Below are positions 46,229 through 54,786 of a stretch of DNA of 58,985 nt, piece after piece. The position numbers and the translations under genes were made by a program. How positions within the stretch are numbered: the first letter of the stretch is position 1; every line of letters starts with the position of its first letter. Source of the stretch: CAYRFF01 sp964436125 (lineage in GTDB: Bacteria > Bacteroidota > Bacteroidia > Chitinophagales > Saprospiraceae); contig CAYTBT010000017.1 of the NCBI GenBank assembly GCA_964436125.1, positions 1 to 58,985 on the forward strand. The letters are read 5' to 3'. A model generated the notes under the pieces. It was given only the letters and a program-made list of their open reading frames with translations. It was not told where the DNA came from and searched no databases.

Positions 46229-46599
46229 AGAATGCGTTTGTGCAATTTCATCTGTGGGCGGTTCTCGGAGCTGCGCTGCTATTTGCGAGCCTTGCCATTT
46301 TTCATCTGGAAGCAATTTATTTGTTTTCGGTATATGCCTTTCTGATTTTTTATATCATCGCTTTGCTTACGATGCTTGTGGGCTATTACACCTACGATAA
46401 GCCCAATAAGATACTCTTCGGCAATGCCATACTTGCAATGATGATTCTTAAACTTATCATGTCGCCTTTTCTCGTTATCTGGTATATTAAATCCAATGAG
46501 ACTATAAGTCAATTTATACTACTACCTTTCTTTTTCTCTTATCTCTGGTTCACGGTATATGAATTGAAATATCTCCTGAACAAGGGGAAAGAAGTATAA
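46225..46599 (+). CDS. Four-helix membrane protein of the atp locus
   Basis: The 124-residue product has four hydrophobic segments (about 8-25, 30-52, 62-85, 95-118). From memory a protein of this kind lies between atpZ and atpB in many Bacteroidota, which fits its position here. It may play the role of AtpI; no catalytic features are seen. The next gene, mnmA, is convergent. Confidence 0.7.
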   Translation: MKNAFVQFHLWAVLGAALLFASLAIFHLEAIYLFSVYAFLIFYIIALLTMLVGYYTYDKPNKILFGNAILAMMILKLIMSPFLVIWYIKSNETISQFILLPFFFSYLWFTVYELKYLLNKGKEV

Positions 46600-46642
46600 G
46601 CTAGCTCGTGAATCAGCCGGGAAAATATAAGCGGATGTGCTT

Positions 46643-47818
46643 TCAGGCAATAACGCCGGATCCGACAAGTTCAGTGTCTTTATACCAGGCAACAAATTGC
46701 CCGGACGCTATACCGCGTTGCAGCTTGTCGAATAGGACATAAAGACCATCTTCTTTTCTCAGAATTGTAGCATCTTGTAATTCCTGTCGATACCTGATCC
46801 GTGCCTTCATCCTGTAGGAATCATCAATGTTTAATGTATATTCCGGATTCACGTAATGAATTTCTTCCGGATTGACCTTTAATGCATATCGGTTTAATCC
46901 AGGATGGCTTGCAAGCTGACCTGAGTAAACAACATTGGTGTCCGTGTCGGTCTGGAGGACATAAGAGGGATGAGGTCGCCCACCGATATGGAGTCCTTTT
47001 CTCTGACCAATTGTGTAAAAATGGGCACCGCGATGTTCTGCTACTTTTATTCCTTCATCTCTATGGAATGAAAATGGCTCCGCTAGTGCTTCTACGTGCT
47101 CTATCGTTGTCGGGATCGCATGATAGTCCATTAATCTGCTTAATTCCGCAGGAATTTCAATGACATCGCCTTTCATCGCTTGAAGTTGTTGCTGGAGAAA
47201 AGTGGGTAAATCCACTTTGCCTATAAAGCATAAACCTTGAGAATCCTTCTTTTCAGCAGTAGGAATGCCGGCTTTCCTGGCAATCTCTCGCACCTCCGAT
47301 TTCAATAGAGAGCCGATAGGGAAGATTGCCCTGGCAAGTTGTTCTTGATTTACTTGACAGAGGAAATACGATTGGTCCTTATTGGGATCTTTCCCTGCAA
47401 TAAGGCGATAATTCCCATTTTTATCGATCTTTTTCCTACAATAATGACCTGTTGCAACATAATCGGCATTGAGTTCCATTGCCGCTTTCAAGAATACATC
47501 AAATTTTATCTCTCTGTTGCAGAGTACATCGGGATTGGGTGTCCTTCCTTTCTCATATTCTGCAAACATGTAATCCACAATCCTCTCCTTGTATTCCTTA
47601 CTTAAATCTATGACGTAATACGGGATTCCGAGATGCTCTGCAACGGCGAGAGCATCAGTGGAATCTTCAATCCAGGCACATTCTTCTGATTTGATGACAT
47701 CGTCGTTGTGCCAGTTGCGCATAAACATAGCGATGACTTCATATCCCTGTTCCTTGAGGAGATATGCAGCCACACTTGAATCGACACCACCGGATAAACC
47801 TACAACTACGCGTTTCAT
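46643..47818 (-). CDS. mnmA: tRNA-specific 2-thiouridylase MnmA
   Basis: Thiolates U34 of tRNA-Lys, Glu and Gln. The 391-residue product has the PP-loop GLSGGVDSSVAAYLL at the N-terminus, the first catalytic Cys in NPDVLCNREIKFD, and the second in SQGLCFIG. The C-terminal beta-barrel (FYTIGQRKGLHIGG) is complete. It lies 95 bp downstream of tRNA-Leu on the same strand and may be co-transcribed with it. Confidence 0.95.
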   Translation of the reverse strand: MKRVVVGLSGGVDSSVAAYLLKEQGYEVIAMFMRNWHNDDVIKSEECAWIEDSTDALAVAEHLGIPYYVIDLSKEYKERIVDYMFAEYEKGRTPNPDVLCNREIKFDVFLKAAMELNADYVATGHYCRKKIDKNGNYRLIAGKDPNKDQSYFLCQVNQEQLARAIFPIGSLLKSEVREIARKAGIPTAEKKDSQGLCFIGKVDLPTFLQQQLQAMKGDVIEIPAELSRLMDYHAIPTTIEHVEALAEPFSFHRDEGIKVAEHRGAHFYTIGQRKGLHIGGRPHPSYVLQTDTDTNVVYSGQLASHPGLNRYALKVNPEEIHYVNPEYTLNIDDSYRMKARIRYRQELQDATILRKEDGLYVLFDKLQRGIASGQFVAWYKDTELVGSGVIA

Positions 47819-47913
47819 GATAAAATCAGTTTCTTACAGAATGCTGAATGCCTTGAGCTTGTTCAATACGGACATTTGCGTAAGCTAATTTATTAAAAGG
47901 GAGATTGAAAAAG

Positions 47914-47996
47914 TGCCCGGGAAAGGATTCGAACCTTCACGCCATTAAGGCACTGCGTCCTGAACACAGCGCGTCTACCAGTTCCGCCACCCGGGC
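47914..47996 (-). tRNA. tRNA-Leu (anticodon CAG)
   Basis: Read on the minus strand, GCCCGGG (47996-47990) pairs with CCCGGGC (47921-47915), discriminator A at 47914, no encoded CCA. The anticodon stem CTGTG/CGCAG encloses the loop TTCAGGA, anticodon CAG at 47962-47960, so Leu (CUG codons). The T arm carries GGTTCGAATCC, and a long variable arm makes this a class II tRNA, 83 nt. A -7 element TATCTTTG lies upstream at 48026-48019 on the minus strand. Confidence 0.95.
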
Positions 47997-48018
47997 TCTA
48001 CGTTTTTATTCTAGCTTA

Positions 48019-48026
48019 CAAAGATA
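48019..48026 (-). promoter_or_regulatory. Candidate -7 promoter element of tRNA-Leu
   Basis: TATCTTTG on the minus strand matches TAnnTTTG, 23 bp ahead of the mature tRNA 5' end. It would drive tRNA-Leu and possibly mnmA. Confidence 0.6.
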
Positions 48027-48124
48027 CTATTTCTCGCTGAAACATTGTAAATAACATTATAAGCGCTGACTAATCAGCTGCTATTTTCAGGAATAAATAA
48101 GAGAATAAGGGCCGATTTATTGCA

Positions 48125-48595
48125 TCAAAAAGGTAGTGGACGGAACTCGGGCCTGGCCGTGAAAGGGGAAAATGACCATGGAATCGATGCCAGAATCATA
48201 AGCAGAGCAATCGTATAAAATATTGCCAGAATCTGAAATTTCCCCTTATCTGTTTTCTTGCGTGATGATATGTATGCCTCTACACTTATCAGCAGTATTG
48301 CCAATGTCATCATGGTGACATGTTCCAATCCAAAAAACCGAATATCGCGCATGTGCACGGCCTCGCTGAAGTGGTGTAAAAAGTAATCGACGAGCGGACT
48401 GTGGAAATAGAGAAAGTAACCGACAATTAATTGTGTGTAGAGTGTTATTATGGTGAGAATACGCAATATTTTATCAAAGCGGAGGAATTTTCTCTGCCCA
48501 AGCCAGCCTTGATAAGCTCTGATGATGGATGTGAACAAGCACACGAGTACCAGCCACCGAATCCAGGAATGTAGTGATAGAAATATTGCAAACAT
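48125..48595 (-). CDS. Four-helix membrane protein (cytochrome b-like)
   Basis: The 156-residue product has four membrane segments (about 7-25, 45-66, 85-105, 120-140) with histidines at or near their ends (LHSWIRWLV, HSPLVDYFLHH, GLEHVTMM). Similar proteins in Bacteroidota are sometimes annotated as cytochrome b, but paired heme-ligand histidines cannot be proven here. A -7 element (TACATTTG, 48644-48637, minus) overlapping a copy of the recurrent motif lies about 40 bp ahead of the start. Confidence 0.7.
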   Translation of the reverse strand: MFAIFLSLHSWIRWLVLVCLFTSIIRAYQGWLGQRKFLRFDKILRILTIITLYTQLIVGYFLYFHSPLVDYFLHHFSEAVHMRDIRFFGLEHVTMMTLAILLISVEAYISSRKKTDKGKFQILAIFYTIALLMILASIPWSFSPFTARPEFRPLPF

Positions 48596-48771
48596 TACGT
48601 ATAATCAATAAAATATTATTGCCTTTTGTGCTTCCGCAAATGTACTTCATTCTTCAGCTTTATAAAGTGAAATATGGAATTTTACGAAGATTTGACGTGG
48701 TGAAATGCTTTCTAGCCGACTTTATGTGCTGTCGTAGAACGGAAGCGACTTTATATGTGTTGTTTTAACCT

Positions 48772-49233
48772 ATGGAATCACTAGAATTAAAGCTCCATCC
48801 ACCGGTAATATTTATCTTGCATGTCCTCGCGATGTGGGGAGTAGCAGAGCTGGTGCCGAGCTTAACCTATCATATTCCTGGAAGTAAGATTGTGATAATG
48901 CTGATCTTAATGGGCGCTGCATACTTCGGGATAAGTGGCATATTAAGCTTCAGGAAGGCAGTTACGACTATCGACCCACATAAACCTGAGGCTACGAGGA
49001 CGCTAGTGACTACGGGAGTGTACAGCTTAAGTAGAAATCCGATGTATCTCGGTCTGCTCCTGGGCCTGATTGCGTGGTCAATATATCTTGGCAATATTAT
49101 TTCAGCTGTATTCCTGATAACATTCGTTTTAGTTGTTGCGCGACTACAGATAATGCCGGAAGAGCGGATTTTAACTGAAAACTTCGGTGAGGAATATATT
49201 GACTACAGAGAAAATGTGCGGAGATGGATATGA
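48772..49233 (+). CDS. Isoprenylcysteine carboxylmethyltransferase (ICMT)/PEMT-family methyltransferase
   Basis: The 153-residue integral-membrane protein has three or four hydrophobic segments and the ICMT/PEMT motif TTGVYSLSRNPMYLGLLLG, with the cofactor-binding end MPEERILTENFGEEYIDYRE. Such enzymes methylate small hydrophobic or lipid substrates with S-adenosylmethionine; the bacterial substrate is unknown. Confidence 0.85.
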   Translation: MESLELKLHPPVIFILHVLAMWGVAELVPSLTYHIPGSKIVIMLILMGAAYFGISGILSFRKAVTTIDPHKPEATRTLVTTGVYSLSRNPMYLGLLLGLIAWSIYLGNIISAVFLITFVLVVARLQIMPEERILTENFGEEYIDYRENVRRWI

Positions 49234-49323
49234 CCCATGTCACGCATTGCGTCAGAGGCGTATCACAGGTTCCCGGGATAAAATAGGAGAGAACCTATTC
49301 TATGAGAGAAATCCACGATCTTT

Positions 49324-50490
49324 TCAGAGCATTGGATGTCGTTTATATTCTTTTTCTCGGTCAAATAGATAGCGATAAGTCCTTAAACGACGGCTGATAT
49401 GCGTGCCCAATGACTCGGCTACATTGACCATCTTGGGATTAAAGTCGCCTATCCATTGCATTTCATAATCGTCGTAAAGGTGCTCTCCCTGGATGACATG
49501 GGCGCCTTCCAGGATCATATAAGAATCTGCACCTATGCCCTGAAACTCTGGTACAATACCGAAAACTATACCTACAAATCTTTTATTTTTCCGCATCATC
49601 TTTATCCACAAAAAGCGTAGCTTTTGCCACCATCCAAATTTTCCATTGAGATGCTTAAACCACTGATTGAGATCAGGAATATTAACCCAGAGGCCTATCG
49701 GTTCATTCTTGTGATAAATAAACCAGATAACTTTTTCATCAATAACCGGCTTCATCGACTTAAATAATTTGAGAGCAACGGGATACTCTATAGTCTTATT
49801 TCCATGATGACTTGCCCAGGCTTTATTATATACTGTGCTGAAATCCCTCGCGTATTTCTCGATATTCTTCTTTTTAAGATGCTCCGAGTGGAAATCGGGA
49901 TTCTTAGCGAGTTCTGCATGTCGTATATAATGTTTTTCTTGAAGTCTTTTATTCACATCCAGAGCGTAGCATAACTGGTCAAAGAAAAGTTTGAAGCCAT
50001 AGTTTTCAAAGAGCTTCTGATAATAAGGTGGATTGTAATTCATACAGTATAGTGGCTCGTAAAAACCTTCAACTACGAGCCCCCACCATTTATCGCGTTC
50101 TCCGAAGTTTATCGGACCATCCATAGCCTCCATTCCGCGGTCCTGAAGCCATTTTTTGCTGAAATCAAAGATATAGTCGGCTGCTTCCTGGTCATCAATA
50201 CATTCAAAGAAGCCTATCCCTCCTGTCCTCTGCGTGTCCCCTGGATTCCTGTACTTAGAATTTACCATTGTCGCCACTCGGCCGATCGGCTCATCAAAGT
50301 CATCGAGAAGAAGCCATCGCTTACACTCATTTCCATCTTTGCGGAAAAGTTTATTCTGACTTTCGTCAAATACTTCTTCTATATCTTTATCGAGAGGCCT
50401 GATCCATTCTGGATTATCCTTATTAATCTTTGCAGGAAGTTCCAGAAATTGCTCGATGTGTTTAGGCTCTTCAACAGCTATAATACGCAT
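49324..50490 (-). CDS. GNAT-like conserved hypothetical protein
   Basis: The 388-residue protein resembles a Bacteroidota family often annotated as GNAT acyltransferase or hypothetical. It carries WIRPLDKDIEEVFDESQN, DEPIGRVATMVN, GGIGFFECIDD, MDGPINFGERDKWWGLVVEG and a second GNAT-like half around 230-370 (KNEPIGLWVNIPDLN, IVPEFQGIGADSYMI). The layout suggests two GNAT-type modules. Function is unknown. Confidence 0.75.
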   Translation of the reverse strand: MRIIAVEEPKHIEQFLELPAKINKDNPEWIRPLDKDIEEVFDESQNKLFRKDGNECKRWLLLDDFDEPIGRVATMVNSKYRNPGDTQRTGGIGFFECIDDQEAADYIFDFSKKWLQDRGMEAMDGPINFGERDKWWGLVVEGFYEPLYCMNYNPPYYQKLFENYGFKLFFDQLCYALDVNKRLQEKHYIRHAELAKNPDFHSEHLKKKNIEKYARDFSTVYNKAWASHHGNKTIEYPVALKLFKSMKPVIDEKVIWFIYHKNEPIGLWVNIPDLNQWFKHLNGKFGWWQKLRFLWIKMMRKNKRFVGIVFGIVPEFQGIGADSYMILEGAHVIQGEHLYDDYEMQWIGDFNPKMVNVAESLGTHISRRLRTYRYLFDREKEYKRHPML

Positions 50491-50782
50491 AATTCTTGTA
50501 AACTTAATTCAATAGATTTAACTCAATATATGAAATTCTACTTAAATCACATCCTGTATCCTCCTGAATGCACGCAGTGAAAAGAAACTACATGCCTGTA
50601 TTGAATTGAGCTGTCAAGCTTTCTGCTACTTGCGTTTTCTACATTATGATAATTATACAACAGAGGCTTCAAGGGCTCTTTCAGTATCCCGAAATTCCGG
50701 AATAATAATTTCATTTATAAGCATTGAGAATAAAAAACATGAATTTTCAACTCTAGTGCATAGAATATGTTTATTTTGCTAT

Positions 50783-51730
50783 ATGACAATACAAGATTTA
50801 AAAGAGCGACTGGAACTTCCGCTCATAGCAGCTCCGATGTTTATCATATCCAGGGAAGAACTGGTGATAGCATGTTGTAAGAATGGCATCGTGGGTTCAT
50901 TTCCGGCACTTAATGGAAGGAGTAATGAAGCATTTGAAGGAATGTTGAAGGGAATTACCGACGAACTGAAAGAATGGGAGAAAGAGACTGGCAAGAAGGC
51001 AGCACCTTATGCCGTAAACCTCATCGTGCATCGGACCAATTCCCGCCTCCAAGCCGATCTTAAGACTTGCGTCAAATATCAGGTTCCCATTGTCATCACT
51101 TCCCTCGGTGCGGTAAAAGATGTCGTAGATGTCGTGCATAGTTATGGTGGTATTGTCCTACATGATATAATTAAGAAAAGGCATGCGGAAAAAGCCGCGG
51201 AGGCCGGTGTGGATGGCATAATCTGCGTAGCAGCAGGAGCAGGTGGACATGCCGGCCTTGCCAATCCATTTTCTCTTGTTTCTGAAGTTAAACAGTTTTA
51301 TGACGGTGCCCTTATTCTCGCAGGAAGCATAAATCGAGGAAATGAAATACTTGCAGCGCAGATTATCGGTGCGGACTTTGCCTATATGGGAACGAGATTT
51401 ATTGCAACTAAAGAATGCGCAGCTCCGGATGCATATAAAACAATGATCCTTCAATCAGGAATCGATGACGTACTTTATACTGATGCTGTGAGCGGTGTTC
51501 ATGGGAATTTCCTGAAGAAATCAATGGAAAATGCCGGTTTTACCTCAGAATCCTCCGGCAATGGTGGTCTCGAAAAACTTTATGATACCGAAGCAAAGGC
51601 CTGGAAAGATATCTGGTCTGCCGGCCAAGGTGTGACTGAAATTCACGACATTCCTAGCGTAGGTAAATTAATCGACAGATTGAAAAGCGAATACAATGGT
51701 GCTATAATCGACATTGAGAATCTTGTATAA
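50783..51730 (+). CDS. Nitronate monooxygenase family FMN enzyme
   Basis: The 315-residue protein has the 2-nitropropane dioxygenase fold: start LPLIAAPMFIIS, phosphate- and flavin-binding segments VAAGAGGHAGLANPFSLV, ILAGSINRGNEILAAQIIGA and FAYMGTRFIATKEC. It likely oxidises alkyl nitronates; some relatives are enoyl reductases. The ATG at 50783 is preferred, because the frame to 50606 would add 59 residues that do not resemble the family. Confidence 0.88.
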   Translation: MTIQDLKERLELPLIAAPMFIISREELVIACCKNGIVGSFPALNGRSNEAFEGMLKGITDELKEWEKETGKKAAPYAVNLIVHRTNSRLQADLKTCVKYQVPIVITSLGAVKDVVDVVHSYGGIVLHDIIKKRHAEKAAEAGVDGIICVAAGAGGHAGLANPFSLVSEVKQFYDGALILAGSINRGNEILAAQIIGADFAYMGTRFIATKECAAPDAYKTMILQSGIDDVLYTDAVSGVHGNFLKKSMENAGFTSESSGNGGLEKLYDTEAKAWKDIWSAGQGVTEIHDIPSVGKLIDRLKSEYNGAIIDIENLV

Positions 51731-51920
51731 TGCAGAGGCATATTTTGTAAGTGGATATTTGATGATATATTTTGCGTAAAGCATGGTTCAAGCACTCGTT
51801 TAAACTTGATTACACGACTTAAAATCGATTATACAGATTAAAGACATCTATGCTGATTTTTTTCAGTAAAAGGTGCTATCGGAGCCTTTTCATTGTCGAT
51901 TAAAGGGTTTTGTTACCTTA

Positions 51921-52739
51921 TTAATTTGATTGCAGCAAGAGCTCTACAGCCTCATAAGGGACAACAAGTTTCAATGGGCCTTCAGAATGCGGTCTTATCT
52001 CATAGTCATTATAATAGAGGACATAACCATCCTTGTTCAAGCCTATTTCAGCCGGCAAATGGAATTTGCCCTGATTAAAGAAAAAGCCTTCTGCCTCGAG
52101 ATCCGCGCTAGCCGAAATGCCGACAGCTTTACGGAAAAATTGCTCTGCAACGTTTAAAAAACTGACTGTATCAACTCCGGCTAATGGATCAACCGCTTCT
52201 TGTGTGTGTAAATTATAAGTAAGGTAATGCGTGTATGCATATCCATGCGCGCCTCCAGTAAAGCTATAGGATTGAATGTGGTAGGATAATAGGGAATCTC
52301 CTACCGTCTCGCCATTCCCGGAAATTGAAATTTTCCAGGCGAATGCCTTCCTCGGTTGCATCGCTGTATTATATTCAGACCAGTCGTCAAAGAAAACTTT
52401 ACTGATAGAATCAATATCGGTAAATGACTTTTCAACAATATTGGAAGAGATTATATCTATTATTGCATTATTTATTGCCTTACTGAGATCTTCAAGAGTA
52501 CTATCATTCACTGTTTTTATCTCTACCTTGTTAAAGCTGATATAAGTACAATTTTCCGGGGACTTTTTATCCTTACAGTCAGGATGCCAGAGGACAATAC
52601 TGTCTTTTACAATGTTTAAGGGCAGAATAGCAACATCATCTTTATTTTTGGCATCTTGCTGTGTAGAAGAATTGTAGTTACAGGCTATAGGAATGATGAA
52701 TACTAGAGCCAATATGCCTGCAAATAGTCCGTTTTTCAT
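51921..52739 (-). CDS. Lipoprotein with DUF4163/DUF3298 (RsiV-like) domains
   Basis: The 272-residue product has a lipoprotein signal (ILALVFIIPIAC). The body matches the DUF4163-DUF3298 pair seen in RsiV-type proteins (YSFTGGAHGYAYTHYLTYNL, FFFNQGKFHLPAEIGLNKDG, YYNDYEIRPHSEGPLKLVVP). In B. subtilis RsiV binds lysozyme; no sigma factor is adjacent here, so that role is not implied. The ATG at 52739 is preferred over 52751. It starts 7-19 bp after the dynamin gene stop on the same strand. Confidence 0.85.
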   Translation of the reverse strand: MKNGLFAGILALVFIIPIACNYNSSTQQDAKNKDDVAILPLNIVKDSIVLWHPDCKDKKSPENCTYISFNKVEIKTVNDSTLEDLSKAINNAIIDIISSNIVEKSFTDIDSISKVFFDDWSEYNTAMQPRKAFAWKISISGNGETVGDSLLSYHIQSYSFTGGAHGYAYTHYLTYNLHTQEAVDPLAGVDTVSFLNVAEQFFRKAVGISASADLEAEGFFFNQGKFHLPAEIGLNKDGYVLYYNDYEIRPHSEGPLKLVVPYEAVELLLQSN

Positions 52740-52758
52740 GATTTTATACATTTTATGT

Positions 52759-54498
52759 TTACGTTTTTATCGGTTTGGCATCCTCAATCTGTGCTTGAAT
52801 AGTATGCATGCCTTTCTTTAAGTTCTCACTCTGTGTAGTGAGTTTTTCAACGGCTTCTTTCTCGCGTTCAATATGTTCTTCAAATATTTCAAAATTTCCC
52901 TCAATTCGTTGTTTGATTGTTTTAATATAGTGATTTAAGGTATCTGTGAGTTCCTCTTTTAATTTTTCTTCACCTTTGTCAATCTCCTGATCATAGGTCT
53001 TCATAATTTTATTCTTGCGGATGCTCAAGGTGACACCGGCAAGTGCGACGCCGAGCGTAGTGAGAATGCCACCCGTAATATCGAATACCGTAATCTTCGT
53101 CACTACTGCGAGGATAATTCCTACAACTGCAAGACCGGAGCCCGCGGTTACATTGGTGGCTATCTGCTTAGAGTGATTGACGATGGAGCTATCGATGAAG
53201 TTTTCCGACTCAGAGCGGAAGGTCTGAAAAGTATCGCGTAGTTCTTCAAGAACAGCATTCCGTTTTTTGGCTATATTACTGAATATCTCATGATCGTTCT
53301 TGAGAATCGTCTCGCTTTTTTCAAGCTCGCGTTCTACATTCATCGTCATGTGCTTGATATTATCCGCAAGATCGGTGACACCGTCATCGAGCTTCTCGGC
53401 CCAGAAGTTTTTCAGTTTTAATTCCAGGTCATCAAGATGATTTTTTAATTGCTCTTTTGGTGACGATTTCTTGGAAAAAATGGAGGCAAATGACCTGCTG
53501 ATAACCGTAAAAAATCCGAGGTCATCACTGATGTCATTGCGCTTTTCCAGTGCGATGCGTTTGTAGCCATCAACGAGATTCTTGACGAGCTTAGTGACGG
53601 AATTCCGCGATTTTTCTTCCTGCTCGTTCAATGTGTGAGCGATGCGTTCACGGAAGGCGATATCGACCTCGAGTTGTTTCTTTCTGTCGTCAATCCCATG
53701 ACTGATTTTTTCCAGCATCGTCCGGCTGATGGATAAGATATTCTCCAGTTTCAGATAAGGAGCTTGTCCACCGGTGATATTTGCAGCTATCCACTTGCGC
53801 AGTTCATCGAAGCCCGTATTATCTTTCCCGGCGAGCTCATCCTTGGCACTTACGGCAAAGATTTTAGGCTCCGGAATACCATTTGCGGAAGCATGAGTAG
53901 CAAGACCATCGATATTAATCTGCAAGTCTTCATTACTCAACAAGTCCTTCTGCTGCAGGACGAATATGATTTTCTTCCGCCATTCCTCCTGAATAAATTC
54001 AAAGAAATCCCAGGCCGACTTGCGATAGGGATTCTTGGCATCAAAGACAAAGACGACGAGGTCAGACATGGGGATAAATCGCTCAGTAATTTCCTGATGA
54101 TGCTCGACAATGGTATTGGTGCCGGGCGTGTCGACGATAGCGATGTCCTCGAGAATGGGAATCGGCCGATAAATCTTCTTCAGGTGCTCGTTGATCTCGA
54201 GCGTCTCCTCCTGCTCACCATAGACAATCTGATGAATAGAATCGGTCGTGGGCGCAACGCCGGTCGCCGTAATCTCGGTATCCGCCTCGAGCAGGGCATT
54301 GATAAAAGAGGACTTGCCGGCCTTCACCTCACCCACGATGACAAACATAAACGGGTCACTGATGCGACTCCGCAGGTCATTCATCGTCTGCTGCAGCTCC
54401 TCATTCTTAATCTTCAGCGTCAACTGATGCAGCTGCCCGATAATCTCCGCCAGGTTGTCATGTAGGCTCCGTATCTCCGGACTGATAAGTTTCGTCAT
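52759..54498 (-). CDS. Dynamin-family membrane-remodelling GTPase
   Basis: The 579-residue protein has the GTPase motifs P-loop GEVKAGKS (56-63), a Thr-rich switch (VAPTTDSIHQ) and DTPG (123-126); the G4 position reads QQKD. Two hydrophobic segments (about 455-500, SGLAVVGIILAVVTKI, ITGGILTTLGVALAGV) are flanked by long coiled-coil-prone helices. This is a bacterial dynamin-like protein that binds and shapes membranes. It forms an operon with the RsiV-like lipoprotein 8-20 bp downstream. A copy of the recurrent motif lies 90 bp upstream (54588-54602). Confidence 0.88.
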   Translation of the reverse strand: MTKLISPEIRSLHDNLAEIIGQLHQLTLKIKNEELQQTMNDLRSRISDPFMFVIVGEVKAGKSSFINALLEADTEITATGVAPTTDSIHQIVYGEQEETLEINEHLKKIYRPIPILEDIAIVDTPGTNTIVEHHQEITERFIPMSDLVVFVFDAKNPYRKSAWDFFEFIQEEWRKKIIFVLQQKDLLSNEDLQINIDGLATHASANGIPEPKIFAVSAKDELAGKDNTGFDELRKWIAANITGGQAPYLKLENILSISRTMLEKISHGIDDRKKQLEVDIAFRERIAHTLNEQEEKSRNSVTKLVKNLVDGYKRIALEKRNDISDDLGFFTVISRSFASIFSKKSSPKEQLKNHLDDLELKLKNFWAEKLDDGVTDLADNIKHMTMNVERELEKSETILKNDHEIFSNIAKKRNAVLEELRDTFQTFRSESENFIDSSIVNHSKQIATNVTAGSGLAVVGIILAVVTKITVFDITGGILTTLGVALAGVTLSIRKNKIMKTYDQEIDKGEEKLKEELTDTLNHYIKTIKQRIEGNFEIFEEHIEREKEAVEKLTTQSENLKKGMHTIQAQIEDAKPIKT

Positions 54499-54786
54499 CT
54501 TGTATAATTGTCTTTCGTGGCTAAATATACAAATTAACTGAATGCTTGCATCAATGGTTTATCAGTGAATACGGAAATAGATTTTTTAGCTTACGCAAAT
54601 ATGTGGCAACACCTATTGTAAAGCCGTAAAGTTGTGAAGCCGCCAAGTCGAAAGTCGCGAAAAATGAGGTTGAGAGATAAGGATGGAGATGGATAGTTGA
54701 TTACAGCAGCTTAAATTGTAGGGAAATTACAATTTCATTAATTTGATTTTGCATAAAATATTCCACCGCTTATATCAATAATAATG
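54499..54786. other. Intergenic region with motif and repeat words
   Basis: AGCTTACGCAAATAT lies at 54588-54602, and repeat-like words related to 143-198 (GTAAAG, GCCGCCAAGTCGAAAGTCG) at 54616-54660. The remainder is AT-rich and leads into a low-GC lipoprotein operon. No gene is supported. Confidence 0.5.

Noticed and set aside
50606..50782. N-terminal extension of the nitronate monooxygenase frame
   Set aside because: The 59 extra residues do not resemble the family, whose N-terminus begins a few residues before LPLIAAPMF.
53764..54465. A 233-codon open frame on the plus strand
   Set aside because: It lies fully antisense to the dynamin GTPase gene, whose motifs are intact; the translation has no signal peptide, domain or family pattern.
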